64,000 bases of DNA from Candidatus Undinarchaeales archaeon (GCA_030753015.1 JASMDC010000014.1:1-64000), one strand, 5' to 3'. Shown: positions 24,144 through 32,888, counted from the stretch's first letter. Numbers and translations: made by a program. The notes: generated by a model from the sequence alone, not told the origin.

Positions 24144-26018
24144 ATGACGGAGGCCAAACAATCCATCGATGCTGTCATTGAGGTATCGTTCGAGGGGGGC
24201 CACAAGGTAGGGGGCATCTATACGGTGCTCCTTTCCAAGTCCGAACAGATGCGACGTAATTGGGGCGATAATTACTTCCTCATCGGATTCTACTGGCCCG
24301 ACGATGCACGGACCGAGCTCGTACCCGAGGAACCACCTCCAGAGGTCGTTCCCGCTCTCAAGCGTCTTGCTGACAGGGGTATCATATGCCATTGGGGGCG
24401 CTGGGTCAGGGGTAGCAATGTGCGCCTCATCCTCGTGGAGGCCGGGGATTACATCATGAATGACGTACCGTCGGAGAACGGTGCCGATAAGCGTATCAAC
24501 ATCCTCAAGTGGGACCTCTGGAAGAAGTATGGCGTTGACTCCATGATGATGGGTCATGACTTCAACGAGCCCATCGGGTGGTCCACTGCATGCGGCGAGG
24601 TCATCGAAGAGCTCACTCAGTCTCCGTTGCTCAAGGGTAAGCGGGTCGTCGCACAGTTCCACGAGTGGCTCGCAGGAGGCGCCCTCCTTCATCTTCACAA
24701 GAAGAAATCACCAGTGGGCCTCGTGTTCACGACCCACGCTACTATCCTTGGTCGATCCATCGCCTCGTCCGGCCGGGACCTCTTCCGCATGGTGTTCGAA
24801 GGGTCCAAGAAGGGCTCTGTCGTCGATCCCCATGAGGCGTACAACTACAAGTGTGAGGGAAAACACTTGATGGAGGTGGCCTGTGCCAAGAACGCTGATG
24901 CGTTCACGACGGTCAGCAAGACTACCGCCAAGGAGGCTCAGTTCATCCTTGGCCAGAAGGTGGACGCTGTCCTGCCCAACGCTCTCGACTTCTCCACGTT
25001 CGGGTCCGCTCAGAAGCTCTCGGTGAGCCATGCCAAGAACAGGAAGAAGGTGAAGCGGTTCCTCCGATCGTACTTCGCTCCCTTCTACGACATAAACCTC
25101 CTGGGATGCCTCATCTTCTATACATGCGGACGGTACGAGTTCAGCAACAAGGGCATGGATATCTTCATCGATGCGCTCGGTGAGCTGAACAAGCGTCTGA
25201 AGAAACAGAAGGACACGAATGAGGTCTATGCCTTCGTCTGGGTCCCTTCCGGAATAGCCGGGATGAAGGACTGGGTGCTCCGCACAAAGGTCATGCTCGA
25301 CCGCATAGAGGAGCTGGTGGACGAGGAGCTGGAGAACGTCCGGTTCGAGCTCATCGACTCCATCACGTCCCAGGACATGAAGGCCTTGAAAAAAGGTACC
25401 AAGGTCTCCGACAGGTTCGTGGCCGATGTCACCGGTCTCGTGGGCCAGTTCAAGAGAGAAGGTGCGCCCCCCCACTGCGCCTTCAACCTCATGTACGATG
25501 AGAACCACGATATGGTCATAAACCATCTCAAGCGTGCAGGGCTCAACAACGGTCAGAAGGACAAGGTCCGCGTGATCCACTACCCCTCCTACCTGACCAA
25601 ATCGGACCAGGTGCTCGGGCTCTCCTATTACGAGGCCCTCAATGCAGGTGACATGGGCGTGTTCCCGTCCCGTTACGAGCCGTGGGGGTACACACCCGCC
25701 GAGGCCGCAGCACAGATGGCGCTCTCGGTGACCACTGATCAGGCCGGTTTCGGCCAGTTCGTGCTGGAGAACACCAAGGGCAAGAAGGGCAACGGCATCC
25801 AAGTGCTCGCCATGGAGGGCAAGAAGCGCTCCGACGTCGTCACTCAGCTAGCGGACTTCATGGAGGAGGTCGCACTCATGGACAAGGGCGACCTCATCGA
25901 GCTCAAGCTCAATGGCCGCGACATCGCCGAGCTGTCCGACTGGCGGCGGCAGATCGAGAACTATATCACCGCTTATGGGCTTGCACTAAAGGGCTCGATC
26001 AAGAGGGTCAAATCCTGA
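24144..26018 (+). CDS. Glycogen synthase, GT3 (eukaryote-like) family
   Basis: 624 aa, the length of GT3 glycogen synthases, retaining enzymes that extend alpha-1,4-glucan from UDP-glucose. The N-terminal Rossmann half begins DAVIEVSFEGGHKVGGIYTVL with the KVGG substrate loop. Others are VVAQFHEWLAGGALLHL, TTHATILGRSIAS and CAKNADAFTTVS. The C-terminal half has the catalytic region FPSRYEPWGYTPAEAAAQM, where the Glu of the SRYEPWGYTPxE motif is conserved, and the acceptor loops. The start at 24144 is exactly 26.5 nt from a TATTTAAT box, so leaderless; the ATG at 24123 is inside the promoter. It may work with the six-hairpin glycosidase at 7.4-9.3 kb. No glgP or branching enzyme is in the window. 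Confidence 0.93.
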   Translation: MTEAKQSIDAVIEVSFEGGHKVGGIYTVLLSKSEQMRRNWGDNYFLIGFYWPDDARTELVPEEPPPEVVPALKRLADRGIICHWGRWVRGSNVRLILVEAGDYIMNDVPSENGADKRINILKWDLWKKYGVDSMMMGHDFNEPIGWSTACGEVIEELTQSPLLKGKRVVAQFHEWLAGGALLHLHKKKSPVGLVFTTHATILGRSIASSGRDLFRMVFEGSKKGSVVDPHEAYNYKCEGKHLMEVACAKNADAFTTVSKTTAKEAQFILGQKVDAVLPNALDFSTFGSAQKLSVSHAKNRKKVKRFLRSYFAPFYDINLLGCLIFYTCGRYEFSNKGMDIFIDALGELNKRLKKQKDTNEVYAFVWVPSGIAGMKDWVLRTKVMLDRIEELVDEELENVRFELIDSITSQDMKALKKGTKVSDRFVADVTGLVGQFKREGAPPHCAFNLMYDENHDMVINHLKRAGLNNGQKDKVRVIHYPSYLTKSDQVLGLSYYEALNAGDMGVFPSRYEPWGYTPAEAAAQMALSVTTDQAGFGQFVLENTKGKKGNGIQVLAMEGKKRSDVVTQLADFMEEVALMDKGDLIELKLNGRDIAELSDWRRQIENYITAYGLALKGSIKRVKS

Positions 26019-26113
26019 GCGCTGACGGATCGACCCGCAAGAAGCGGGTCAAGGAGCGTAAGCCGACCGAGAAGCTCGTCCCCAAGGATATACCCGAGGA
26101 CGAAGGCTCTTGC

Positions 26114-27685
26114 ATGAGCGTGCGGCGCGCGGTGTTCATCGCGCTCTTCACCACGGGCGCTGCCGCGATGATCTATGAGATAGTGCTCCTGCGGGAACTG
26201 GCCATCGTGCTGGGCGCCACCGAGACGGCTGCGGGCATCATCCTCTCCACCTTCATGGCGGGACTTGCCATCGGTAGCAAAGCGTTCGGTGGTTACTCGG
26301 AGCGTGTCGAGGACCCTACCGGCCTGTTCATCCGTATGGAGCTCGCGATCGCTGCCTGCGCCTTCTACCTCTTACCCATTGCACGGATGCTCCCGCAGGT
26401 CCATGACTGGACGGTCGAGCTGTTCATCGCAGTGATGGCCTTATTGCCGCCCACCATCCTCATGGGCGGTGAGCTGCCCGTGGCGGGACGATTGCTCGCC
26501 CAGGAGGACCGTCGGCGTGGCGAGGAGGAGCGGACGGGAGAATATATCGGCTACGCCTACTCGGCCGATACGCTTGGAGGTATCGTCGGCGCCGCTGCCA
26601 CGGGACTGGTCCTCATCCCCTATCTCGGCGCCATCAAGACTATGTTGCTGGGCGCGATGCTCAATGTGCTCTCCGGTGCTGTCCTTGCTGTGCGTCGGAC
26701 GCTCCCCCGAGGGGAAGTGCCCGTTATGGCCGCACTCCCTCTCGCCATCCTGCTCATCGTGGGCCTGCAGGCGATGGATATAACCAGCATCGAGCTTCAG
26801 CTCGTCAATCGCATCTACGAGTACCGTGTCATCTATACCGAGCAGACCGTTTACCAGCGCATCGATATTATCAACCACACCGATTTCGGAAAGTCCCTCT
26901 TCCTCAACGGGCAGCTCCAGATGACCGTCGAGGACGAGCCCATGTACCATGAGAACCTAATACATCCGGCCATGGTGGCCCATCCGTTGCCACGGCGTGT
27001 GCTCATCATCGGCGGAGGCGACGGGGGCGCGCTCAGGGAGGTGCTCAAGCACGGTCCCGAGGAGGTCACCCTCGTCGAGCTCGACGAGCGAGTGGTGAGC
27101 GTCGCGCGTGATCTCCTCCCCGAGGTGAACCAGGGCGCTTTCGATGATCCCAGGGTCACCCTTGAGTTCAACGACGGGCGTTACGTGCTCAAGTCGGCGG
27201 TCGAAGCTGGAAGAACGTGGGACGTGATCATATGCGACCTCTCCGATCCTACGACCGGACCGGTGGCCATGCTCTACACCCGTGAGTTCTACCAGCTGGT
27301 GAAATCGGCGCTGGACGATGGCGGTGTGTTCATCACCCAGGCGACCTCGCCCTATTGGTATCCCGATGCATACGCGTCCATCACCCGCACGCTGGCCGAC
27401 TCGTTCACAGTGGTCCATCCCATGGTAACATGGGTACCCACCTTCGGGATGTGGGGGTACGTGGTTGCTTCGAACGGTCCTGATCCTGCGACCATGTCCA
27501 CCGAAGAGATCATTTCGCGACTCCGGGAACGTGACATCACTACAACTCATTACACAGCGCGCGCACATGCACGCCTCTTCATCCTCCCGGGATCGGTCGA
27601 GACGGCCCTTGCGAATCCCAAGGTACCTGTATCAACCGACGACAATCCCTTCGTTCTCTATGCCATGCAAGAGGAGGACGATTAA
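26114..27685 (+). CDS. Membrane-fused spermidine synthase-like protein
   Basis: 523 aa. Residues 1-215 form about 7 membrane helices (RRAVFIALFTTGAAAMIYEIVLL at the start). Residues 225-515 are a spermidine synthase-type Rossmann domain with the YHENLIHPAMVAHP segment, the AdoMet-binding VLIIGGGDGGALREVL and the active-site VIICDLSDPTTGP, where the catalytic Asp is retained. Proteins of this layout are common in bacteria and archaea and are often called polyamine aminopropyltransferases, although substrates are rarely tested. The frame is open upstream of the ATG with a very basic stretch (STRKKRVKERKP) that might belong to the protein if a non-ATG start near 26015 is used. It follows the glycogen synthase gene by 95 nt. 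Confidence 0.85.
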   Translation: MSVRRAVFIALFTTGAAAMIYEIVLLRELAIVLGATETAAGIILSTFMAGLAIGSKAFGGYSERVEDPTGLFIRMELAIAACAFYLLPIARMLPQVHDWTVELFIAVMALLPPTILMGGELPVAGRLLAQEDRRRGEEERTGEYIGYAYSADTLGGIVGAAATGLVLIPYLGAIKTMLLGAMLNVLSGAVLAVRRTLPRGEVPVMAALPLAILLIVGLQAMDITSIELQLVNRIYEYRVIYTEQTVYQRIDIINHTDFGKSLFLNGQLQMTVEDEPMYHENLIHPAMVAHPLPRRVLIIGGGDGGALREVLKHGPEEVTLVELDERVVSVARDLLPEVNQGAFDDPRVTLEFNDGRYVLKSAVEAGRTWDVIICDLSDPTTGPVAMLYTREFYQLVKSALDDGGVFITQATSPYWYPDAYASITRTLADSFTVVHPMVTWVPTFGMWGYVVASNGPDPATMSTEEIISRLRERDITTTHYTARAHARLFILPGSVETALANPKVPVSTDDNPFVLYAMQEEDD

Positions 27686-27786
27686 CGCTCATTATTCGAT
27701 CCCGGGGCCCTTCCGGTCGTGGTACGGACGCCCAATACGATCAGTACAATAGGTTTTTAAGCCACACCACCATAGGCTCTAACAGG

Positions 27787-28278
27787 ATGAGTGGGCACCT
27801 TATGCGTAGGAATCTCACCCTCGGCGATGGAGGTCAGTTCTCTCTTGAGTTCCTGCTCGCCCTCTCGGTCGGTGTCGTCATCCTCGGGTTCGCCGCGTTC
27901 CTCAACACCTACAACTGGCGCAACACGCGTACCAATCTCGACATCCGCGCGACCGAGTCCTTTGTCGACACGGTCGCTGCCAGGGTGTTCGAGGCCAAGG
28001 CCATGGGCAGTAACGCGTCGGTCCTTTCCATCCCCATGAGGGCGCCGGTTGCGGGCATTCGTATAACCAAGCGCGAGACCAATGATCCGGACATGACGGT
28101 GCTCAGGTTCCTCATAGAGGACCAGGAACGGTTCCCCTCCGGTGCGTTCATCGACAAGACCCTACTGTTGAACCCCGACCTCGTGCTTCCGGATAACACC
28201 ACTCTGTTCAACCAGAACGACATCATACTTGTATGGAGCGACAGGCAGGGCCGTATTCGTGTGGGTGATTCGCGATGA
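27787..28278 (+). CDS. Type IV pilin-like protein with class III signal (QxSxE type)
   Basis: 163 aa. The N-terminus carries a class III (prepilin peptidase) signal: a short basic leader, then GG-QFSLE, with Q at +1 and E at +5 after the predicted cleavage between Gly16 and Gln17, followed by the hydrophobic stem FLLALSVGVVILGFAAFL. This is the DUF361-like QxSxEYL pattern of euryarchaeal pilins. The rest (about 125 residues) is the extracellular beta-rich domain. It is the first of three genes linked by 4-nt overlaps. The TTTTTAAG box at about 27754-27761 gives a nearly leaderless start. Confidence 0.8.
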   Translation: MSGHLMRRNLTLGDGGQFSLEFLLALSVGVVILGFAAFLNTYNWRNTRTNLDIRATESFVDTVAARVFEAKAMGSNASVLSIPMRAPVAGIRITKRETNDPDMTVLRFLIEDQERFPSGAFIDKTLLLNPDLVLPDNTTLFNQNDIILVWSDRQGRIRVGDSR

Positions 28279-29084
28279 GGACCTCACGCAGGGGATCTGC
28301 GACTCAAGAGCTCCTCTTCATGGTCACGGTGTACATAATCGCTGTCGGATCCCTGGGCTCCTTCATGTCCATGCAGCACCGGCAATACTCCGCCCATGCT
28401 GACTATGAGAGCGCTGCCGTCACTGGCCGGCAGCTTAAAACGGCCATTGACCGTCTCTCGAGCCACAACGGCACGGTGAAGATGCACATACCGTGCAATC
28501 CGAACGAGACCGTCTCGATAGAGTCGGTCACTACGGGTAAGTTCATCATGATGATCGGTGAAGAGGAGATCACACGCTCCGTGCTCAGGGTCCACCCATC
28601 ACCGAACAGCACCATCGACTTCCAGCAACATTTCGCCCTCATCAGGTTCGACCTTTCCAATGATATGGCCGCGCGTATGAAGGAAGTGACGTGCGCCATG
28701 GGGTTCCAGCCCAATCCGAATCCCCCTGGCGGTGGTGGCTGTACACAGTTCTTGGACAAGCTCTTGCATATCTTCCTTGAGGGTGAGCTCTACCGCTCCA
28801 TCTACATATGTGAGGAACTGCACTGCAAGGCCGCAACGACACTCACCATCCACGTCACTTCGGATGATAACGACGTGCTCAGGAACGACTTCAACAAGAT
28901 CAAGTCCATCCTCGAGATGGAGGGCAAGGAGCTCCGCATCACCGTGACGAACAAGCGCAACCAGGATATCATCCTGTCGAGCAATAAAGGCAGTCTTCAG
29001 GACATGTCGCTATCACCTACGACCTGCACGACGGCGAGGTTCCAGACCCTGTGCGTCAGCTCCTACGACGGGAGATGCCCATGA
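28275..29084 (+). CDS. Pilin-like protein with variant class III signal and Cys-rich ectodomain
   Basis: 269 aa. The N-terminus is RRG-SATQE followed by LLFMVTVYIIAVGSLGSFM, so Gly at -1 and Glu at +5 are kept while +1 is Ser instead of Gln. This is consistent with a minor pilin or pseudopilin. The ectodomain contains at least eight cysteines and a proline/glycine-rich loop (NPNPPGGGG). The start ATG overlaps the stop of the preceding gene (ATGA) and its stop overlaps the next start, so the three products are probably made together. Confidence 0.72.
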   Translation: MRTSRRGSATQELLFMVTVYIIAVGSLGSFMSMQHRQYSAHADYESAAVTGRQLKTAIDRLSSHNGTVKMHIPCNPNETVSIESVTTGKFIMMIGEEEITRSVLRVHPSPNSTIDFQQHFALIRFDLSNDMAARMKEVTCAMGFQPNPNPPGGGGCTQFLDKLLHIFLEGELYRSIYICEELHCKAATTLTIHVTSDDNDVLRNDFNKIKSILEMEGKELRITVTNKRNQDIILSSNKGSLQDMSLSPTTCTTARFQTLCVSSYDGRCP

Positions 29085-29665
29085 TGCGGCGCAGGCTCGC
29101 TCTTGCCCGACGTGGGCAGGTCTTCGCCATGGATGGTCTGCTGGCGATAGTTATCATCCTGCTCCTCGTATCACTCATCCGCTCGGCCCGCACTCGTCTT
29201 GCCACCGAACGCTCCGAGTGGGCGGCCCGGTTCCAGCTGGAGAAGAACGCCAACGACCTCATCGACGCCCTGGTGCGAGAACCGGGTCAGCTCTTGAGCG
29301 GCGCTGTATGGGAATGCGTTCCACCGACATGTGCGGTCTCCACGATCAGACGCCCGGGTCTTGCCTACATCGATCCGGTCCGTAACCTTGAGAGACCATC
29401 AGTGCTCGATCAGCGCAAGGTCAATGCCTTCTTCACGGACCATGTCACCGACTCTGAGGAGCTCATCAAGGACTTCGCACCTTATGTCCATATACAACTC
29501 GCACCGAACCGTGGAGCTGGTGGCCTCACCATCGAGATCGGGGACACTAACCGCACGACCAATCCCCGACTCGAGAAGGTGAGCATCACACGGGTAGTTG
29601 TAGTGCTCGAACCCGGGAGCGGTTCGCGGCGCACGGAGTTCCTGACGCTCACGTTGGCCCAGTGA
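29081..29665 (+). CDS. Pseudopilin-like protein, third gene of the pilin cluster
   Basis: 194 aa. Leader MMRRRLALARRG is followed by QVFAMD and the hydrophobic stem GLLAIVIILLLVSLI. Gln is at +1 and the acidic residue is Asp at +6 rather than Glu at +5, the QxFxxD variant seen in archaeal pseudopilin-like proteins. The ectodomain is mixed alpha/beta with two cysteines (CVPPTC). The ATG at 29081 overlaps the TGA of the upstream gene. No pilus ATPase, platform protein or prepilin peptidase is in the window, so assembly would rely on genes elsewhere. Confidence 0.72.
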   Translation: MMRRRLALARRGQVFAMDGLLAIVIILLLVSLIRSARTRLATERSEWAARFQLEKNANDLIDALVREPGQLLSGAVWECVPPTCAVSTIRRPGLAYIDPVRNLERPSVLDQRKVNAFFTDHVTDSEELIKDFAPYVHIQLAPNRGAGGLTIEIGDTNRTTNPRLEKVSITRVVVVLEPGSGSRRTEFLTLTLAQ

Positions 29666-29666
29666 T

Positions 29667-30164
29667 TCAACCGCGCCGTGTCTTGACAAGGGCAACCTGG
29701 AAGCCAATGAATGCCAAGATTAGCACACCGATGAACACTGTCATCGATTCCTGCACGAACTTGAGCTTGAAACCCATATACACGAAGGTCAGCCCCCCGA
29801 TCGCGAAACAGGATCCTGAGACCACCTCGAGCATCCGGCCGAGCTTCTCCTGTTCTCGCATCCCCCTGTAATAGGTCGCGAAGAGGTAGCATACTGCCGC
29901 GAGGAAGAAGAACTGTGACGACCAGTAGTAGGAGGTGACAAGTTGGCCCAGAGTGTCGCGGGCCTTGTCGGCACCCTCGGAGAGCACGATGTACTCTGCC
30001 TTATAGGATACCATATTGACGCGGAATAGGATCGTGACCATGAAGAACCCGACAACGAGGCATACTGAGAAGGTGAGCCGCTCGATCGAGCGAAGCCGGT
30101 CCTCCAAAGCGACCAGCATCTCGAGGATCTTGTCCTGCCGCTCGTCCGACGTCTTCCCAGGCAT
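29667..30164 (-). CDS. Small four-helix membrane protein, unknown function
   Basis: 165 aa. A short N-terminal coiled coil (DERQDKILEMLVALEDRLRSIERL) is followed by four predicted membrane helices: LTFSVCLVVGFFMVTILF, SSQFFFLAAVCYLFATYY, VVSGSCFAIGGLTFVYMGF and MTVFIGVLILAFIGFQVAL. Family not recognised. The ATG at 30164 is selected because the TATA box at 30186-30195 is 26.5 nt away, so the ORF-track extension to 30515 is not expressed from this promoter and overlaps the divergent gene. It is convergent with the pilin cluster, whose last stop is 2 nt away. Confidence 0.6.
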   Translation of the reverse strand: MPGKTSDERQDKILEMLVALEDRLRSIERLTFSVCLVVGFFMVTILFRVNMVSYKAEYIVLSEGADKARDTLGQLVTSYYWSSQFFFLAAVCYLFATYYRGMREQEKLGRMLEVVSGSCFAIGGLTFVYMGFKLKFVQESMTVFIGVLILAFIGFQVALVKTRRG

Positions 30165-30185
30165 GGCCTTGGCAGGTCCAACAAG

Positions 30186-30195
30186 CTTTATATTG
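30186..30195. promoter_or_regulatory. Single TATA box placed symmetrically between two divergent leaderless genes
   Basis: CTTTATATTG reads as CAATATAAAG on the other strand. Its centre (30190.5) is exactly 26.5 nt from the A of both start codons, 30164 on the minus strand and 30217 on the plus strand. The start-to-start distance of 53 nt is the same as at the 13.9-kb pair. Confidence 0.6.
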
Positions 30196-30216
30196 ATTCG
30201 CGGCATGCTCTCGACC

Positions 30217-31047
30217 ATGGGGTATCGGCGTATTCTGTTGGTCGCGGCGACCGTGCTCCTTCTTCTCGCTTCTGCCGCATGCGAGGTCACTGACGTGACG
30301 CTCACCTGTTCGATAGAGGGCGATACTTCTCGATGCGTACTCACGGGAGGGCGGACGCTCGAGCCCCACTTCGGTATCTTGCAGCGTGCACAGGAGCACT
30401 CCTTTGAGGGTGAAGACCTTCGATACACCGTTGATAACATCTTCCCCCTGGAGGGGCACGCGCTCCTGGTCGATATATTCGAACCTACCTGTATCCTGCG
30501 TGACCTTTCGATCACTTATGACCTCGGCTCTTACGAGGTGGTCATCGACAACAGCTCGATACGCTCTCTCCCCCTCCCCCCGGATCTGAGGGTCCTCGAA
30601 GGCAAGGTCGAGCTCAAACGGACCATCCATGACGGTACGCTCACTATCGTGGTCCCCCTTCGGCGACGACAGGGCCGTGTGCTCTCGTCCTTGTTCGATA
30701 TCTTTCTCGCGCTATATGCTGCAGCAATTATCATCATCATACTGGTCTTCTCCAGGTCCATCGAGAAGCAGCGTGAAAAAGAGACAACTCCGCGCACGAC
30801 CCGCGAGGACTTCTCATATCTTCTTGCGATGCTTACCAAGGACGAGGAGATGGTGCTCGATACACTGCTTGGGAGCGAGGGTATGACACAGCGTGAGGTG
30901 AGACGCACGACCGGCTTCTCCGCACCCAAGTTGACCCGCATCCTCGCAGGGCTCGAGGGACGCAGCATCATCCGTCGAGAACCCGTCGGAAGGACCAAGA
31001 AGGTCTACCTATCCGGCGAGGTGAAGTACCAGAAACGAGGGATGTAG
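30217..31047 (+). CDS. Membrane-anchored winged-helix transcription regulator
   Basis: 276 aa. An N-terminal signal-like helix (ILLVAATVLLLLASAACEV, possibly lipidated at Cys) precedes a beta-rich extracytoplasmic domain of about 140 residues, a membrane helix (LYAAAIIIIILVFS) and a cytosolic C-terminal winged helix (EEMVLDTLLGSEGMTQREVRRTTGFSAPKLTRILAGLEGRSIIRRE) with a basic wing. This layout, an outside sensor with an inside HTH, is found in archaeal membrane-bound regulators related to MarR/TrmB-type winged helices. It probably senses an envelope signal and regulates surface genes nearby, an inference from position between the pilin and archaeosortase genes. Confidence 0.78.
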   Translation: MGYRRILLVAATVLLLLASAACEVTDVTLTCSIEGDTSRCVLTGGRTLEPHFGILQRAQEHSFEGEDLRYTVDNIFPLEGHALLVDIFEPTCILRDLSITYDLGSYEVVIDNSSIRSLPLPPDLRVLEGKVELKRTIHDGTLTIVVPLRRRQGRVLSSLFDIFLALYAAAIIIIILVFSRSIEKQREKETTPRTTREDFSYLLAMLTKDEEMVLDTLLGSEGMTQREVRRTTGFSAPKLTRILAGLEGRSIIRREPVGRTKKVYLSGEVKYQKRGM

Positions 31048-31105
31048 TGTAAATTTGGGTTATTGAGCCCGAGGGGTTCTAGCCCTGTGGTGCCTGCTCC
31101 TGTTG

Positions 31106-32122
31106 CTATTGAGGAGCATACCCTTGCTCTGGCGCCTGTTTCCGATCTGGTTCCGACGGCCCTACGCCGTCCGCTTTATTCCCGACCTCTCCGGCCGCGA
31201 CATCGGCGATGAGGTTCTTGAAGCTGTCCTCGGATTTCGTTGCGGTCTTCATTTCCGCCCCTTCATTGAGCCCGGACGTGTACTTGTACTCGCCGCTGTA
31301 CGCGATGCAGTTCTTGCAGCAGTAGTTCGTACCGTCGTTGATGAAGCAAACCGAACACACCTTCGACTTGCACTGTGGGCACTCGAAGAGATCTTCCTTC
31401 TCCTCGTTGCACACAGCACATATATCGGCCTTCTTCCTCTTGATGATCCCCATCTTGTAGAGAACGATGACGATAGCCAGAACGATAACGATAAAACCGA
31501 TCGCGAACTGGGTCTGTGATGGATACCATGGGGGGGTCATCGTTTCGATCATCTCGGACGTGAGCCCGTAGTGAGCCTCCACGCGGATGAGAAGAATAGC
31601 AAGGGCGCTTTCTTCGACGGCGAGCACGACCTGGTTATCTCCGACCTGGAGAGAACAGTCACCTCCAGTGACGTTGAAAACGTGCCAGTCCTCATCAAGG
31701 ACAACACATTCATCGTGGGTGATCATTCCGCAATGCATCTCGATAATGCCCATGTCACAGCAGGACGCGGGATCCGTGTGATCGGTGCAGAATGAGACCT
31801 TTATCGATGTGCTGTCAAGCACGCCCTTTTCCCTGTCCGCTTCGACCGTGGTCCATATCTTGAGCCCGTCCACCTTCACGATCTCGGGAGTGCTCATGGT
31901 CAGGACTATCGGTGCTGAGCCATCCGCAGGGATGAACGCGGCAGCTTCCTTCGAATTGGCACTGCATATAGGTACGGATCCGGGCTGAGAGGGACATCGC
32001 ATCAGGTTATCGATGAGATTATCGACCCCTCTAGCCACGACGTAGTCTGCGGCACCCAGCGCTATCGAGAGAAGTAGTACTGCGACAATTACCCGCACTC
32101 CAGACCTTTCTCTCGATTTCAT
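31106..32122 (-). CDS. Membrane protein with cytosolic double zinc-finger (RING-like) tail
   Basis: 338 aa. A signal-anchor (VRVIVAVLLLSIALGAADYV) is followed by a roughly 170-residue Cys-containing ectodomain, a second membrane helix (FAIGFIVIVLAIVIVLYKMGI) and a cytosolic tail. The tail has four CxxC-type pairs within 40 residues (CAVC, CPQC, CSVC, CCKNC), spaced like a cross-braced RING/B-box or FYVE-like double zinc site, then an acidic unstructured end rich in Glu, Lys and Gln. The function is unknown. Such zinc tails usually bind proteins. I prefer the ATG at 32122 to the GTG at 32134, which lies inside the GGTGAGTG ribosome site. The window also contains a ubiquitin-like protein (53.7 kb), but no link between the two is shown. 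Confidence 0.65.
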   Translation of the reverse strand: MKSRERSGVRVIVAVLLLSIALGAADYVVARGVDNLIDNLMRCPSQPGSVPICSANSKEAAAFIPADGSAPIVLTMSTPEIVKVDGLKIWTTVEADREKGVLDSTSIKVSFCTDHTDPASCCDMGIIEMHCGMITHDECVVLDEDWHVFNVTGGDCSLQVGDNQVVLAVEESALAILLIRVEAHYGLTSEMIETMTPPWYPSQTQFAIGFIVIVLAIVIVLYKMGIIKRKKADICAVCNEEKEDLFECPQCKSKVCSVCFINDGTNYCCKNCIAYSGEYKYTSGLNEGAEMKTATKSEDSFKNLIADVAAGEVGNKADGVGPSEPDRKQAPEQGYAPQ

Positions 32123-32234
32123 CAGGTCACTCACCGCGTGCGCTGCCGCTGCGCTCTGCCAAATCAGAACGCTTTCTGTTTTATAAAACTGAGCCGGGAG
32201 CGGACTATTCTCATTCTATAGGTCAGATCACAGA

Positions 32235-32888
32235 TCAGACATCCCCGGTGCTCATCCTAGGTTCAGGTCCTACCCACGCCACCCGTTCCACCCACGTCAC
32301 CCACATGAGGAAGAGCACGAGTATGAGCCCCTCCCGCCAGAGGAAGGTATGCCATAGGTCGAACCACTCGGTCCCCCACCGGTGCACGATCCATGCAAGA
32401 GAGGAGAGCCGGACGATGTTCACCAGATAGATAACGGGGTATCCGATAGCGATCCCAAGGAGCCTACGGTGCAAGCTGGTCCCGGGAAGGGCGAACACCA
32501 GGGCGGTGAATGCCATGATCGACCGCCATCCAGTGCATGCTTCCACGATCTCGATGTACGTAACCAGGGGTTCTGCGGGGACGTGGAGGAGTATGCCCGC
32601 GGTGCAGGGCCCACACATGGTGATGTTCCCTCCGGCCATGCAGAAGTCCGTGCATCCCTGAACGAGCGTGGTCTCGCCACCGACGACCCGGGCGACGAAC
32701 GCTGTGTGGGAAGCGACCACTCGCTGGAGCGGTAGCAGGCCCACACCCGTGTCCAGTAGAAGGTAGAACGGGAGCGATAACGCGATGAACCGTAGCATGA
32801 AGAAGAGCACAAGGAGAAGCCGTCGGTCCGTATCCGTCGCCGGTTTGCCACCGAGACGCTCGAACGGCCTCACGAGCGGGTTCTCCAT
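32235..32888 (-). CDS. Archaeosortase/exosortase family transpeptidase
   Basis: 217 aa, 6-7 membrane helices. The three expected active-site residues are present in order in the membrane core: Cys118 in EACTGWRS, Arg160 in LVNIVRLSSL and His180 in FDLWHTFLW. Archaeosortases cleave C-terminal PGF-CTERM-type sorting signals on surface proteins and couple the new end to a lipid. An extra CxxC-like cluster (CTDFCMAGG, CGPC) in the first extracytoplasmic loop is unusual. The ATG at 32888 is about 26 nt from a minus-strand TTTTATG box, hence leaderless; the ORF-track N-terminal extension to 33170 is spurious. I found no classical PGF tail in the window, so its substrate is elsewhere or uses a variant motif. 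Confidence 0.85.
   Translation of the reverse strand: MENPLVRPFERLGGKPATDTDRRLLLVLFFMLRFIALSLPFYLLLDTGVGLLPLQRVVASHTAFVARVVGGETTLVQGCTDFCMAGGNITMCGPCTAGILLHVPAEPLVTYIEIVEACTGWRSIMAFTALVFALPGTSLHRRLLGIAIGYPVIYLVNIVRLSSLAWIVHRWGTEWFDLWHTFLWREGLILVLFLMWVTWVERVAWVGPEPRMSTGDV

Noticed and set aside
29667-30515. ORF-track N-terminal extension of the four-helix membrane protein
   Set aside because: It would overlap the promoter and the first 300 nt of the divergent regulator; the ATG at 30164 is correctly spaced from TATA.
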